Shown piece after piece: positions 18,785 to 27,058 of a DNA stretch of 64,000 bases; positions within the stretch are counted from its first letter, which is position 1, and each line of letters opens with the position of its first letter. Position numbers and translations under genes: made by a program. A model generated the notes under the pieces. That model was not told the DNA's origin, made no database searches, and saw only the letters and a program-made list of their open reading frames with translations. Location of the stretch: NCBI RefSeq assembly GCF_019947135.1, contig NZ_JAGSHT010000009.1, forward strand, positions 1 through 64,000, written 5' to 3'. Source of the DNA: Occultella gossypii. Lineage in GTDB: Bacteria > Actinomycetota > Actinomycetes > Actinomycetales > Beutenbergiaceae.

Positions 18785-19731
18785 CCGAGCACATCGTCGC
18801 CTTCGGATCACTCGACAGCCAGGTACGCAGCCGCGCCGAGGCCCTGTTGGCCGGCCGCGGCGTCCTGGAGGTCCTGTCGAGTGCCTCCGCCGCGAGCCCG
18901 GACACGCTGGCACGTGCGACCGCGATCGCGGGAACCCTGCGACCGGGCCAGCTGACGGCCGCCGTGAACACCCGGTGGGTGCACAGTTGGGCCGCGGGAG
19001 CGAACGCCGACCTGTCGGAGGAGATGCTCGCCAGCGACGTGACCCTGACGAGCTCGACCGGCAACGGCGGGATCCCTCTCGCCGAGCACTCCATGCTGCT
19101 GATGCTGATGCTCAACCGGGACGTGCCACGCTGGCAGCGCGCCCAGGCCGAGCACCGCTGGGACCGGTTCACCCACGGTGAGCTCAACGGCCGCACGGTC
19201 GCGATCGTCGGGCTCGGCAACGCGGGTGCGGACCTCGCCGCGAAGGCGCAGGCCTTCCACATGCACGTGCTCGGCGTCCGCCGCAGGGTCGACCTCCCCG
19301 TGCCCGGCGTGGACGAGCTGTTCGCACCGGAACGGCTCCACGAGGTACTGGCACGGGCCGACTTCGTGGTGGTCACGGTGCCACTGACCGCCGACACCAG
19401 GGGCCTGTTCGACGAGACCGCCTTCCGGGCGATGCCCGCTCACGCCCACTTCATCTGCATCTCCCGGGGCGGGATCGCCGACGACACGGCACTCCTGAGG
19501 GCATTGCGGGAAGGCTGGATCGCCGGGGCCGGCCTGGACGCGCACGGCACCGAGCCACTCCCGCCGGAGAGTCCCTTCTGGGACCTCCCGAACGTCATCG
19601 TGACACCGCACAACGGAGCGACGACCGGGGCCACCGCTGCCCGCGGCGGGGAGATCTTCCTCGGCAATCTCGAGCGTTTCCTGGACGGCGTTCCGCTGGC
19701 GAACATCGTCGACAAGGCCGCCGGGTACTGA
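18781..19731 (+). CDS. D-2-hydroxyacid dehydrogenase family protein
   Basis: 316 residues. The Rossmann core has VAIVGLGNAGADLAAKA (about residues 140-156), followed by FVVVTVPLTADTRGLFDE and ISRGGIADDTALLRAL with the substrate Arg equivalent. The catalytic His lies in VIVTPHNGATTG. These enzymes interconvert 2-oxo acids and D-2-hydroxy acids with NAD(P). Rare TTG start, overlapping the preceding stop (TTGA), so translation is coupled to the GHL6-like protein. It could process a 2-keto or hydroxy-acid product of the sugar substrate (inference). Confidence 0.8.
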   Translation: MTEHIVAFGSLDSQVRSRAEALLAGRGVLEVLSSASAASPDTLARATAIAGTLRPGQLTAAVNTRWVHSWAAGANADLSEEMLASDVTLTSSTGNGGIPLAEHSMLLMLMLNRDVPRWQRAQAEHRWDRFTHGELNGRTVAIVGLGNAGADLAAKAQAFHMHVLGVRRRVDLPVPGVDELFAPERLHEVLARADFVVVTVPLTADTRGLFDETAFRAMPAHAHFICISRGGIADDTALLRALREGWIAGAGLDAHGTEPLPPESPFWDLPNVIVTPHNGATTGATAARGGEIFLGNLERFLDGVPLANIVDKAAGY

Positions 19732-19767
19732 CTCAAGGCCGTCACCGCTACGCCAAAGGAGGCGTTG

Positions 19768-20730
19768 ATGAGCGTGAACACCGCATCACCCCCAGGGACC
19801 ACCGTCGCCGTCCCCCCGACCGGCGACCTCCCCGAGCGGGGGCGCCGCCGGCGCAAACGGAGGTGGGCCGCCTGGCTGTTCCTGCTGCCTTGGCTGGTCG
19901 GGCTCTTCGGGATCACCCTCGGGCCGATGATCGCGTCGCTGTACCTGTCCTTCACCGACTACAACCTGCTCGGCCGGTTGTCGTTCGTCGGTTTCGACAA
20001 CTACGTCCGGATGTTCACCGACGACCCGCGCTTCGTCAGCGCGTGCCTGGTCACCCTGAAGTACGTACTCATCTCCGTACCGCTCCAACTGGCGTTCGCA
20101 CTGGCCCTCGCCACGCTGCTGAACCGGGGCCTGCGCGGCCTGGCGTTCTACCGCTCGGTCTACTACCTGCCCTCCCTGCTCGGCAGCAGCGTGGCGATCG
20201 CACTGCTCTGGCGTCAGATCTTCGGGGGCTCCGGGCTCGTCAACACGGCGCTCGGGGCACTTGGCCTGACCGACCTGCCGAACTGGATCGCCACCCCCGA
20301 ATGGGCGCTCGGCACCTTGATCGTGCTGAACGTCTGGACGTTCGGCTCTCCGATGATCATCTTCCTGGCCGGTCTGCGGCAGGTGCCGCAGGAGCTGTAC
20401 GACGCGGCCAGCGTCGACGGTGCGAACGCGTGGGGACGGTTCCGGCGAATCACCATGCCGATGCTCACACCGGTGATCTTCTTCAATCTGGTGCTGCAGA
20501 TGATCAATGCCTTCCAGGCATTCACGCAGTCCTACATCATCTCCGGCGGTTCCGGCGGTCCGGTCGACTCGACGCTCTTCTACACCTTGTACCTCTACCA
20601 GAAGGCGTTCACCGACTTCGACATGGGTTACGCCTCGGCGATGGCGTGGTTCCTGCTGGTCGTCATCGGCCTGTTCACCGGCGCAGCCTTCTTCACCTCC
20701 CGGTACTGGGTCCACTACGACGGGGAATGA
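19768..20730 (+). CDS. Sugar ABC transporter permease (MalF type)
   Basis: 320 residues with six predicted membrane helices after a basic N-terminal tail (RGRRRRKRRWAAWLFLLPWLVGLF). The EAA loop ELYDAASVDGANAWGRFRRITMP is the docking site for the ATPase. Carbohydrate uptake family 1. ATG at 19768 after a strong AAAGGAGG; the TTG one codon earlier is less likely. Its permease partner and binding protein follow. Confidence 0.9.
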   Translation: MSVNTASPPGTTVAVPPTGDLPERGRRRRKRRWAAWLFLLPWLVGLFGITLGPMIASLYLSFTDYNLLGRLSFVGFDNYVRMFTDDPRFVSACLVTLKYVLISVPLQLAFALALATLLNRGLRGLAFYRSVYYLPSLLGSSVAIALLWRQIFGGSGLVNTALGALGLTDLPNWIATPEWALGTLIVLNVWTFGSPMIIFLAGLRQVPQELYDAASVDGANAWGRFRRITMPMLTPVIFFNLVLQMINAFQAFTQSYIISGGSGGPVDSTLFYTLYLYQKAFTDFDMGYASAMAWFLLVVIGLFTGAAFFTSRYWVHYDGE

Positions 20731-20731
20731 C

Positions 20732-21616
20732 ATGACTTCGACCGCAACGCAACCCGCCGCTGTGCACGCCCCGGCCCTGAGGCCGCAACGTCGCCCGTGG
20801 CGTCGGATCGTCCTCCACGGCATCGTCCTGCTCGGGGGCATCGCCATGGTCTACCCGCTCCTGTGGATGGTGGCGAGCGCCTTCAAACCGGAGTCCGACA
20901 TCTTCTCCGACCCCGGACTCCTGCCTGCGACGTTCACGACCGAGAACTTCACGCAGGGCTGGGACGCGCTCGGCATCCCGTTCTCGACGTTCTTCCTGAA
21001 CTCATTCGTCATCGCGGCGATCTCGGTGCTCGGGAACCTCCTGTCCTGCTCACTGGCCGCCTACGCGTTCGCGCGGCTCGACTTCCGGTTCAAGAAGACG
21101 CTCTTCGCCGCCATGCTCGCCACGCTGATGCTGCCGTTCCACGTCACCCTCGTGCCCCAGTACATCCTCTTCCAGTCGATCGACTGGACGAACACGTACT
21201 TCCCGCTCGTGGTGCCGAAGTTCCTCGCGGTCGACGCGTTCTTCATCTTCCTCATGGTCCAGTTCATGCGGGGCCTGCCGAGGACCCTCGACGACGCCGC
21301 GACGGTGGACGGCTGCGGCCCGTTCGGAGTGTTCTGGCGGATCATCCTGCCCCTGATGCGACCCGCCCTCGCGGTTGCTGCGATCTTCACCTTCATCTGG
21401 ACCTGGAACGACTTCCTCGGGCCGCTGTTGTACATCTCCGACCGTGAGCTCTACACGGCCCCGATCGCCCTGAACGCGTTCCTGGACTCGACCGGAGCCT
21501 CCTCGTGGGGCCCGATGTTCGCGATGTCGATCTTGTCGATCCTGCCGCTCTTCCTGGTCTTCCTGTTCGCCCAGAAGCACCTGATCAACGGCATCGCCAC
21601 CACCGGGCTGAAGTAG
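20732..21616 (+). CDS. Sugar ABC transporter permease (MalG type)
   Basis: 294 residues, six membrane helices. YPLLWMVASAFKPESDIF is the usual MalG-type entry, and TLDDAATVDGCGPFGVFWRI is the EAA loop. Its ATG lies 1 nt after the stop of the previous permease. The two form the membrane channel; no ATPase gene is in the operon, so a shared MsiK-type ATPase is expected. Confidence 0.9.
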   Translation: MTSTATQPAAVHAPALRPQRRPWRRIVLHGIVLLGGIAMVYPLLWMVASAFKPESDIFSDPGLLPATFTTENFTQGWDALGIPFSTFFLNSFVIAAISVLGNLLSCSLAAYAFARLDFRFKKTLFAAMLATLMLPFHVTLVPQYILFQSIDWTNTYFPLVVPKFLAVDAFFIFLMVQFMRGLPRTLDDAATVDGCGPFGVFWRIILPLMRPALAVAAIFTFIWTWNDFLGPLLYISDRELYTAPIALNAFLDSTGASSWGPMFAMSILSILPLFLVFLFAQKHLINGIATTGLK

Positions 21617-21661
21617 CCGGCCCGGCCCACCACCAGCAATGACGCTCCTGAAGGGAATCCC

Positions 21662-22990
21662 ATGTTGAACCCGTTGAACCCGAACCCACCACTGTCCCGT
21701 CGCTCCTTCCTCGGCACCGCTGCAGCCGGCGCTCTCCTGACCACCGCCGGCTGCGCCGGATTCGGCGGCGGTGGTTCCGGGTCGGAGTCCGACGGCGACG
21801 CGAGCCTCACCGTGACCTGGTGGGGCGACGCGAGCCGGACCGAGCTCTATGACGCCGCGCTCGCGTTGTTCGAAGCCGACCATGAGGGCGTCACGACCCG
21901 ATCCGAGTTCGCCGATCTCGGTCCCTACCTGGAGCGGATGGCGACCGCCGCCGCGGCCGGGAACCTCGCGGACGTCCTGTGGATGCGGGACACGCACGTC
22001 GGCCGCTATGGCGCCGGCGGCTCACTGCTCGACCTCTCCGAGTACCTCGACGACGTGATCGACGTCAGCGCGATCGGTGACGCCGGCATCGCCAGCGGGA
22101 CGGTCGGCGACGGCGTGTTCGCGCTGCCGACGCACTACGTCGGCCAAGCGCTCATCACAGCAGAGGACGTACTGGGCGCAGCCGGCGTCTCGGGTGGCGA
22201 CATCGCGACCTGGGACGACCTCGCTGCTGCTGCCCGCGAGGCGGCAGACCCCTCCGCCGGCGTCTTCGGGATCAACGACCCCACGCTCGACGACACGCAC
22301 CGGCACCTGGAGGCGTGGATCCGGCAGGCCGGCGGGGAGCTGTTCACCCCCGAAGGCACCCTCGCGGCCGACCCGGCCGCGATCGAGGAATGGTTCGTCT
22401 TCTGGAAGACGCTCCGGGACGAGGGGGTGCTGCCTCCGGCCGACTCCCAGAGCGAGGCCAACGGTGCCGGCTGGTCCGGCGACTTCCTGGTCCTCGGGAC
22501 CTCCGCGATGCGGCTGTCCAGCACGAACCACTTCACGATCGTCTCGGGTCTCACCGAGGCGCCGCTCGGGCTGTTCAGTACCCCCGCCCTCGCCGACGCC
22601 ACCGACGACTGGTGGTTCTTCCCGCCGATCCTGATCAGCGCCGCGGCCAACACCGACTCGCCCGAGGTCGCCGCCGCGCTCATCGACTTCTTCATCAACG
22701 ACGCTGCTGCGGCCGATGTCACCCGGCTCAACCAGGGCGCACCGTCCTCGTCCGAGATCCGTGACGGGCTCACTCCCGACCTCGAAGGGGCGGAGACCGC
22801 CTTCATCGAACAGATCTCGCGGGAGATGGAGCAACCGGCCCGACCGTTCCCCATCCGGCCCGAGGGCTCCGAGCAGTTCAACGGCGCCCTCACCAGGATC
22901 GGTGAGGAGATCGCCTATGGCGGGGCCACGGTCAGCGAGGCGGTCGCCCGCCTCGTCTCCGACGCCGCCGGCTACCTCACGGCGGAGTGA
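21662..22990 (+). CDS. Sugar ABC transporter substrate-binding lipoprotein
   Basis: 442 residues. The N-terminus has a twin-arginine motif (SRRSFLG) and a lipobox-like LTTAGC (Cys about residue 30), so it is probably Tat-exported and lipid-anchored. The mature part is an extracellular solute-binding protein family 1 fold (LTVTWWGDASRTELYDAALALFE, LADVLWMRDTHVGRYG). It captures the sugar for the two upstream permeases. Unusually it is encoded after the permeases rather than first. Confidence 0.9.
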   Translation: MLNPLNPNPPLSRRSFLGTAAAGALLTTAGCAGFGGGGSGSESDGDASLTVTWWGDASRTELYDAALALFEADHEGVTTRSEFADLGPYLERMATAAAAGNLADVLWMRDTHVGRYGAGGSLLDLSEYLDDVIDVSAIGDAGIASGTVGDGVFALPTHYVGQALITAEDVLGAAGVSGGDIATWDDLAAAAREAADPSAGVFGINDPTLDDTHRHLEAWIRQAGGELFTPEGTLAADPAAIEEWFVFWKTLRDEGVLPPADSQSEANGAGWSGDFLVLGTSAMRLSSTNHFTIVSGLTEAPLGLFSTPALADATDDWWFFPPILISAAANTDSPEVAAALIDFFINDAAAADVTRLNQGAPSSSEIRDGLTPDLEGAETAFIEQISREMEQPARPFPIRPEGSEQFNGALTRIGEEIAYGGATVSEAVARLVSDAAGYLTAE

Positions 22991-22997
22991 GGCGACC

Positions 22998-23429
22998 ATG
23001 ACCGAGTGCACCCTCTGCGCCGGGAACGCCCGAGCGGAGTCCGAGTTGCCACCCCGGGAACGGGTTCGGATGACCGAGAACTGGCGGGTGATCGCCCACC
23101 GCAGCGCGCTCCCGGGCTGGATGCTCGTCGTTCCCCGGAGGCACGTCGAATCGCTGGCAGACCTGACGGAGCTCGAAGCGGCCGAACTCGGCACGCTGCT
23201 GCGTGCGGGGACGCGGACGCTCGTGGACGCCGTGGGTGCGGACCGCTCCTACGTGATGCAGTTCTCCGAGGGCATCCGGCACCTGCACTTCAGCCTGGTG
23301 CCGCGGATGGCGGATCTGCCGGCCGACCGGCGCGGCGCGAAGGTCGGCGCCTACAACGCGCAGGACACCCCACTGGGCGAGGAGGAGCGCGACCAGATCG
23401 CGCTCAGCCTGCAGTCGCGGTGGCCGTAG
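22998..23429 (+). CDS. HIT-family protein with HxHxS motif
   Basis: 143 residues, starting 7 nt after the binding-protein stop, so it belongs to the ABC operon. CTLC at the N-terminus is the zinc-knuckle half often seen in this family, and RHLHFSLVPR near residue 96 is the HIT loop. The canonical triad is HxHxH; here the third His is Ser, while the central nucleophilic His is kept. HIT proteins hydrolyse or transfer nucleotidyl groups (GalT, Ap4A hydrolase). In a sugar operon, a role in sugar-nucleotide turnover is possible but unproven. The 3' end overlaps the convergent lacI gene by 26 bp. Confidence 0.8.
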   Translation: MTECTLCAGNARAESELPPRERVRMTENWRVIAHRSALPGWMLVVPRRHVESLADLTELEAAELGTLLRAGTRTLVDAVGADRSYVMQFSEGIRHLHFSLVPRMADLPADRRGAKVGAYNAQDTPLGEEERDQIALSLQSRWP

Positions 23430-24498
23430 CCGCCTCACGTGGGGGTGCGGTCGAGGCCCGGATCACGAGCTCCGGGTCGACGACCTCCTCATCCGACGCC
23501 TCGACCGTCACTCCCATCAGGCCCAGGAGCGCGCGGGCAGCCGCCCGACCGCGCTGGGACACATCCCGCCGGACCGTCGTGAGCGCGGGCGAGTACCACG
23601 CGCCGATGTCGGTGCCGTTGTACCCGACCACGGAGACGTCCTCGGGGATCCGCAGACCGTGTTCGCGCAGGGTCGCCATCCCCGCGATCGCCATCTCGTC
23701 GGTCGCATAGACGATCGCGGTGATCTCCGGGTGCTGTGCGAGGATCGCCCGCGTGCGTTCGGCCGCCGTGACCGGTGTGTACGGCCCTGGGCGATGTGCC
23801 ACGAGACCGGCACCACCGGCCGCAAGGACCTCGCGGAGGATCCGGTCCCGGTGGCTCGACTCGACGTAGTCCTCCGGCCCGCTCACCGCGGCGATCGACC
23901 GATGGCCCAGTTCGAGGAGGTGTTCGGCCACCTCGCGCATCCCGGCGCCTCGTGGGCCGTGGCCGATGTAGGAGATCGGATCGTCGACCCACGGGGTCCC
24001 GAGGAGCACGGCGGGCAGCCCGAGCCGACGAACCAGTTCGAACCGGGTGTCACCCACCCGTGATTCCAGGAGCACGACTCCATCGACCCGACGGGCCTCG
24101 GCCAGCCGCCGGTAGGTCTGTTCCTCGTGCTCCACGGAGGTGGCGATGTGCAGCAGCAGCCCGAAGTCGTGCCTGGCGAGCACCTTCTCGAGACCGGTGA
24201 ACATCCCGGACGGCAGTTCGGGATCGCCGTCCTCGGCGACGCCCGGACGGTTCAGCACCAGCCCCACGGTGCGGGACCTGGCTGACCGCAACGCGATCGC
24301 CGTGGCGCTCGGAGTCCAGTGCAGCTTGCGCGCAGCATCCCGGATCCGCTCCTCGGTGGCAGCGGAGATACCGCCCTGGGCGTTGAACACCCGGGAGACG
24401 GCCGAGCGCGACACTCCCGCCAGTTGGGCGACGTCGGTGATCGTCGCCCGGCGCGAGCGGGTTGCGTCGGCATCGCTACTAGATCGATCCATTCCCAT
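23404..24498 (-). CDS. LacI-family transcriptional regulator
   Basis: 364 residues. The HTH is TITDVAQLAGVSRSAVSRVFN (about 19-39), followed by the hinge helix region and a periplasmic-binding-protein-like effector domain (VGLVLNRPG through VVGYNGTDIGAW and TTVRRDVSQRG). It should repress the adjacent GHL6/ABC operon until a sugar effector binds. Start is the ATG at 24498 or the one at 24492. The codons just after it contain ACTAGATCGATC, matching the operators at 16571 and 16638, so it probably represses itself too. Confidence 0.9.
   Translation of the reverse strand: MGMDRSSSDADATRSRRATITDVAQLAGVSRSAVSRVFNAQGGISAATEERIRDAARKLHWTPSATAIALRSARSRTVGLVLNRPGVAEDGDPELPSGMFTGLEKVLARHDFGLLLHIATSVEHEEQTYRRLAEARRVDGVVLLESRVGDTRFELVRRLGLPAVLLGTPWVDDPISYIGHGPRGAGMREVAEHLLELGHRSIAAVSGPEDYVESSHRDRILREVLAAGGAGLVAHRPGPYTPVTAAERTRAILAQHPEITAIVYATDEMAIAGMATLREHGLRIPEDVSVVGYNGTDIGAWYSPALTTVRRDVSQRGRAAARALLGLMGVTVEASDEEVVDPELVIRASTAPPREAATATATAG
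24478..24493. promoter_or_regulatory. LacI operator-like site over lacI start codons
   Basis: ACTAGATCGATCCATT matches the operator palindrome ACTAGATCGATCTAGT at 14 of 16 positions. It lies across codons 2-7 of the regulator gene, where binding would block initiation or early elongation (autoregulation). Confidence 0.6.
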
Positions 24499-24591
24499 AT
24501 CCTGACACGCACTCGACCCCCGCCGGGACGGACCGCACCGCCGCCCTCGCCGACCCGACCTCCGTGGCCGGGCCGACGAGGGCGGGCACCC

Positions 24592-26124
24592 TCAGACCCC
24601 GCCGGCAGTAACCTCCGCCGACGTGATCTGACCGGCAGCGACGACGAGGACCGTCGCCCCTGCCCCGGTGGCGCCGTCCTCGACCACCCGCAGCCGGTAC
24701 CGGCCCGGGGCAAGGTCCACGGCGGCGAACCACCCGGACCCGTCCGTGGTCACCGTGAACGACTCCCCCGGTGTGCGGCCCAGCGGCTGGACCTGCACGT
24801 CGACCTGGTCGGCGACCACGCCGGTCCGCAGCGTGACCGTGCCCTCGAGCACGCCGGCGGTGGGCTGGGTCTTCCACTCCATCTCGGGCACCACCACGTC
24901 ATCAGCGAGCGGCCCGGCCCGAAGTGCCGCGGTCACCGCCTCCCGTTCGGCGTCCTTGACCGCCGGGTTCGAGGACGCCGTCGCCGTGGCGCTGAAGTTC
25001 GCGTAGGAGTATCCACTCCAGCCATCGAACCCGGCGGCCACCGTCTCCTCCGCCTGGGCGACGATGTCCGGCAGCTCGTTCAGGTAGAGCGCCGGCCCGT
25101 TGACCACGTGCCGGTCGGCACGGCTGGCGATGAGTGCATCGTTCCACTCCGTGAACATCTGCGCCTGGGCCGGCATCCAGTTGCGCTTGTAGTTCATCGC
25201 CGTGATCGTGTCGATGATGCCCTCGTCCAGCCAGCTCACCCAGTCCTGGAGCACGTTCGTGTACGGGCGGGTGTTCTCCCAGCCGCCGTAACTGACCGGG
25301 CCGAACGCGTACGTGATGCCGTTGATGCTGAGCCGGTCACTCGGATCGGAGCCGTACATCGCCACATAGATCTTGCGCACCAGCGCGGAGACCTGGTCGC
25401 GACGCCACTGGCTGAACTCCTCGTCGGTGACGGCCGGACGGTCCGTGCGGCCGGTCTCGGCGGCGAACCGGGCCAGAGATGTCTCGGAGTAGCCCCAGTC
25501 GTTCTGGAACTCGCCGGAGTTGTAGTCCGGATAGCGGATGTAGTCGAGGTTCACCCCGTCCACGTCATAGTTCTCCGTGATCGACGTGATCGCCTCGACG
25601 ACGTAGTCGACGGCAGCCGGGTTGGCCGGGTCGATGTAGGAGTTGTTGCCGACGAGTTCGGTGCCGTCCTCACGCTGGTTGAGCCAGCGATCCGCACCGG
25701 TCGCGGTGGGCCCGTGCGCGTTGAATGCGTGCTCGGGCGAGGTCGGCGGGGTGGCCGAGTTCCACAGCGTGGTGGCGTTCACCCACGCGTGCACCTCGAT
25801 CCCGGCCGCGTGCGCCACCTCGATGACCTCGGCCAGCGGGTCGTAGGGCGCCGGGTCGACGCGCGCGTCGGTGCGCGGGTAGAGCGCGTCGTTGCAGAAG
25901 CAGTCGAACCGCCGACCGATCTGCACGATCAGGGCGTTGACGCCCAGGTCGCTCGCGTCCTCGACCAAGGTGGTGACTTGGTCGGGCGTGTAGATGCCGA
26001 CGTTGAACGCGTCGACCCAGAGTGCGCGGAACTGCTCCTCGGGTTCGTCGGCTGCGGCCGGTCCGGCCAGCGCCAGGGCCGGCACCAGCGCCAGGCCGAG
26101 TACTGCTGCGAGTGATCGTCGCAT
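24592..26124 (-). CDS. Secreted GHL10-family glycoside hydrolase (DigH/YngK-like)
   Basis: 510 residues. A signal peptide (MRRSLAAVLGLALVPALALAG, cleavage near AAA-DEP) is followed by a GHL10/DUF187 barrel: FRALWVDAFNVG, GVNALIVQIGRR, YDPLAEVIEVAHAAGIEVHAWVN, ENYDVDGVNLDYIRYP and TAMNYKRNW. A C-terminal Ig-like/carboxypeptidase-regulatory-type domain (VTTDGSGWFAAVDLAPGRYRLRV) ends the protein. E. coli DigH, of the same family, hydrolyses denuded peptidoglycan glycan. Start ATG at 26124 after GGAGGG. It lies 40 nt after the RpiR gene in the AnmK-MurQ operon, which fits digestion of peptidoglycan outside the cell. Confidence 0.85.
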   Translation of the reverse strand: MRRSLAAVLGLALVPALALAGPAAADEPEEQFRALWVDAFNVGIYTPDQVTTLVEDASDLGVNALIVQIGRRFDCFCNDALYPRTDARVDPAPYDPLAEVIEVAHAAGIEVHAWVNATTLWNSATPPTSPEHAFNAHGPTATGADRWLNQREDGTELVGNNSYIDPANPAAVDYVVEAITSITENYDVDGVNLDYIRYPDYNSGEFQNDWGYSETSLARFAAETGRTDRPAVTDEEFSQWRRDQVSALVRKIYVAMYGSDPSDRLSINGITYAFGPVSYGGWENTRPYTNVLQDWVSWLDEGIIDTITAMNYKRNWMPAQAQMFTEWNDALIASRADRHVVNGPALYLNELPDIVAQAEETVAAGFDGWSGYSYANFSATATASSNPAVKDAEREAVTAALRAGPLADDVVVPEMEWKTQPTAGVLEGTVTLRTGVVADQVDVQVQPLGRTPGESFTVTTDGSGWFAAVDLAPGRYRLRVVEDGATGAGATVLVVAAGQITSAEVTAGGV

Positions 26125-26164
26125 GTTTCCCTCCATGTACGAGATTCGTCGTGATCGTCGATGA

Positions 26165-27058
26165 TCAGATCCCGCTGGGACCGGATCGGGTCCGGGTGTA
26201 CCTCCTGTCCTCGACAGCGGCGCGGGTGACCTCGAGCGCCGCTTGACTGGCGTCGTAGGTGCGCTGGGCGATCGCCACGAAGACGCAGTCCACGACGGTG
26301 AGCTGAGCCAGGCGGCTCGCGGTCGCCCCCGACCGGAACGTGGTCTCCCGCGCGGCGGTGAGCAGCACGTGATCGGCGAGCCGTGCGATCGGCGACTCGG
26401 GGGCGTTCGTCAGAGCCACCGTGGTGGCACCGCGGGTCCCGGCGAGCCGCAGTGCCTCGACGGTGTCGATGGTGGTCCCGGTGTGGGAGATCCCGACCGC
26501 GACGTCCCGCGCCCCGAGCAGCGCGGCCGACGTGAGAGCGAGGTGCGAATCGGCGTGCGCGAACGCGACCCGCCCGATCCGGTGCAGCTTCTGCTGCAGG
26601 TCCGTTGCGACAGTGCCGGAGGCGCCGACCCCGTAGATGTCCACCCGGCCCGCGGTCGCGATGGCTTCCACCACCGCCTCGAGTTCCGGGACGGAGAGGG
26701 AACGGGCGGTGTCCTCCACGGCGCGGGCGTCCGCATAGGCGATCTTCGCGATCACGCTGGCCAGATCGTCACCCTCGGCGATGTCCCCGGTACGCAGCTC
26801 GCGCTCGGCGGCGGCATCGCTGCGGCCCGTCTCGGCCGCGAGGGCGAGCCGGAACTCCCGGTACCCGGCCAGGCCGAGCTCGTGACACAGCCGCATCACC
26901 GTGGTCTGGCTGACGCCGCTCGCCGCGGACAGGTCGGTGATGGTGGTCCGGGCGGCCCGGTGCGGATCCTCGAGCACGTACTCGGCCACTCGGCGCATGG
27001 ACGGCTGGAACTGGTCCAGCCCGCCGCGCAGCCGCAGCACCAGCGGGGGGCGGGTCAT
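26165..27058 (-). CDS. RpiR/MurR-family transcriptional regulator
   Basis: 297 residues. The N-terminal HTH_6 domain (about 1-77; LSAASGVSQTTVMRLCHELGLAGYREF) is followed by a SIS sugar-phosphate-binding domain (about 120-250; VDIYGVGASGTVATDLQQKLHRIG). MurR in E. coli senses MurNAc-6-phosphate; the overlap of this gene with murQ (ATGA, 4 nt) makes the same ligand likely here. The expected target is the promoter upstream of the binding-protein gene at 32347. Confidence 0.88.
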   Translation of the reverse strand: MTRPPLVLRLRGGLDQFQPSMRRVAEYVLEDPHRAARTTITDLSAASGVSQTTVMRLCHELGLAGYREFRLALAAETGRSDAAAERELRTGDIAEGDDLASVIAKIAYADARAVEDTARSLSVPELEAVVEAIATAGRVDIYGVGASGTVATDLQQKLHRIGRVAFAHADSHLALTSAALLGARDVAVGISHTGTTIDTVEALRLAGTRGATTVALTNAPESPIARLADHVLLTAARETTFRSGATASRLAQLTVVDCVFVAIAQRTYDASQAALEVTRAAVEDRRYTRTRSGPSGI

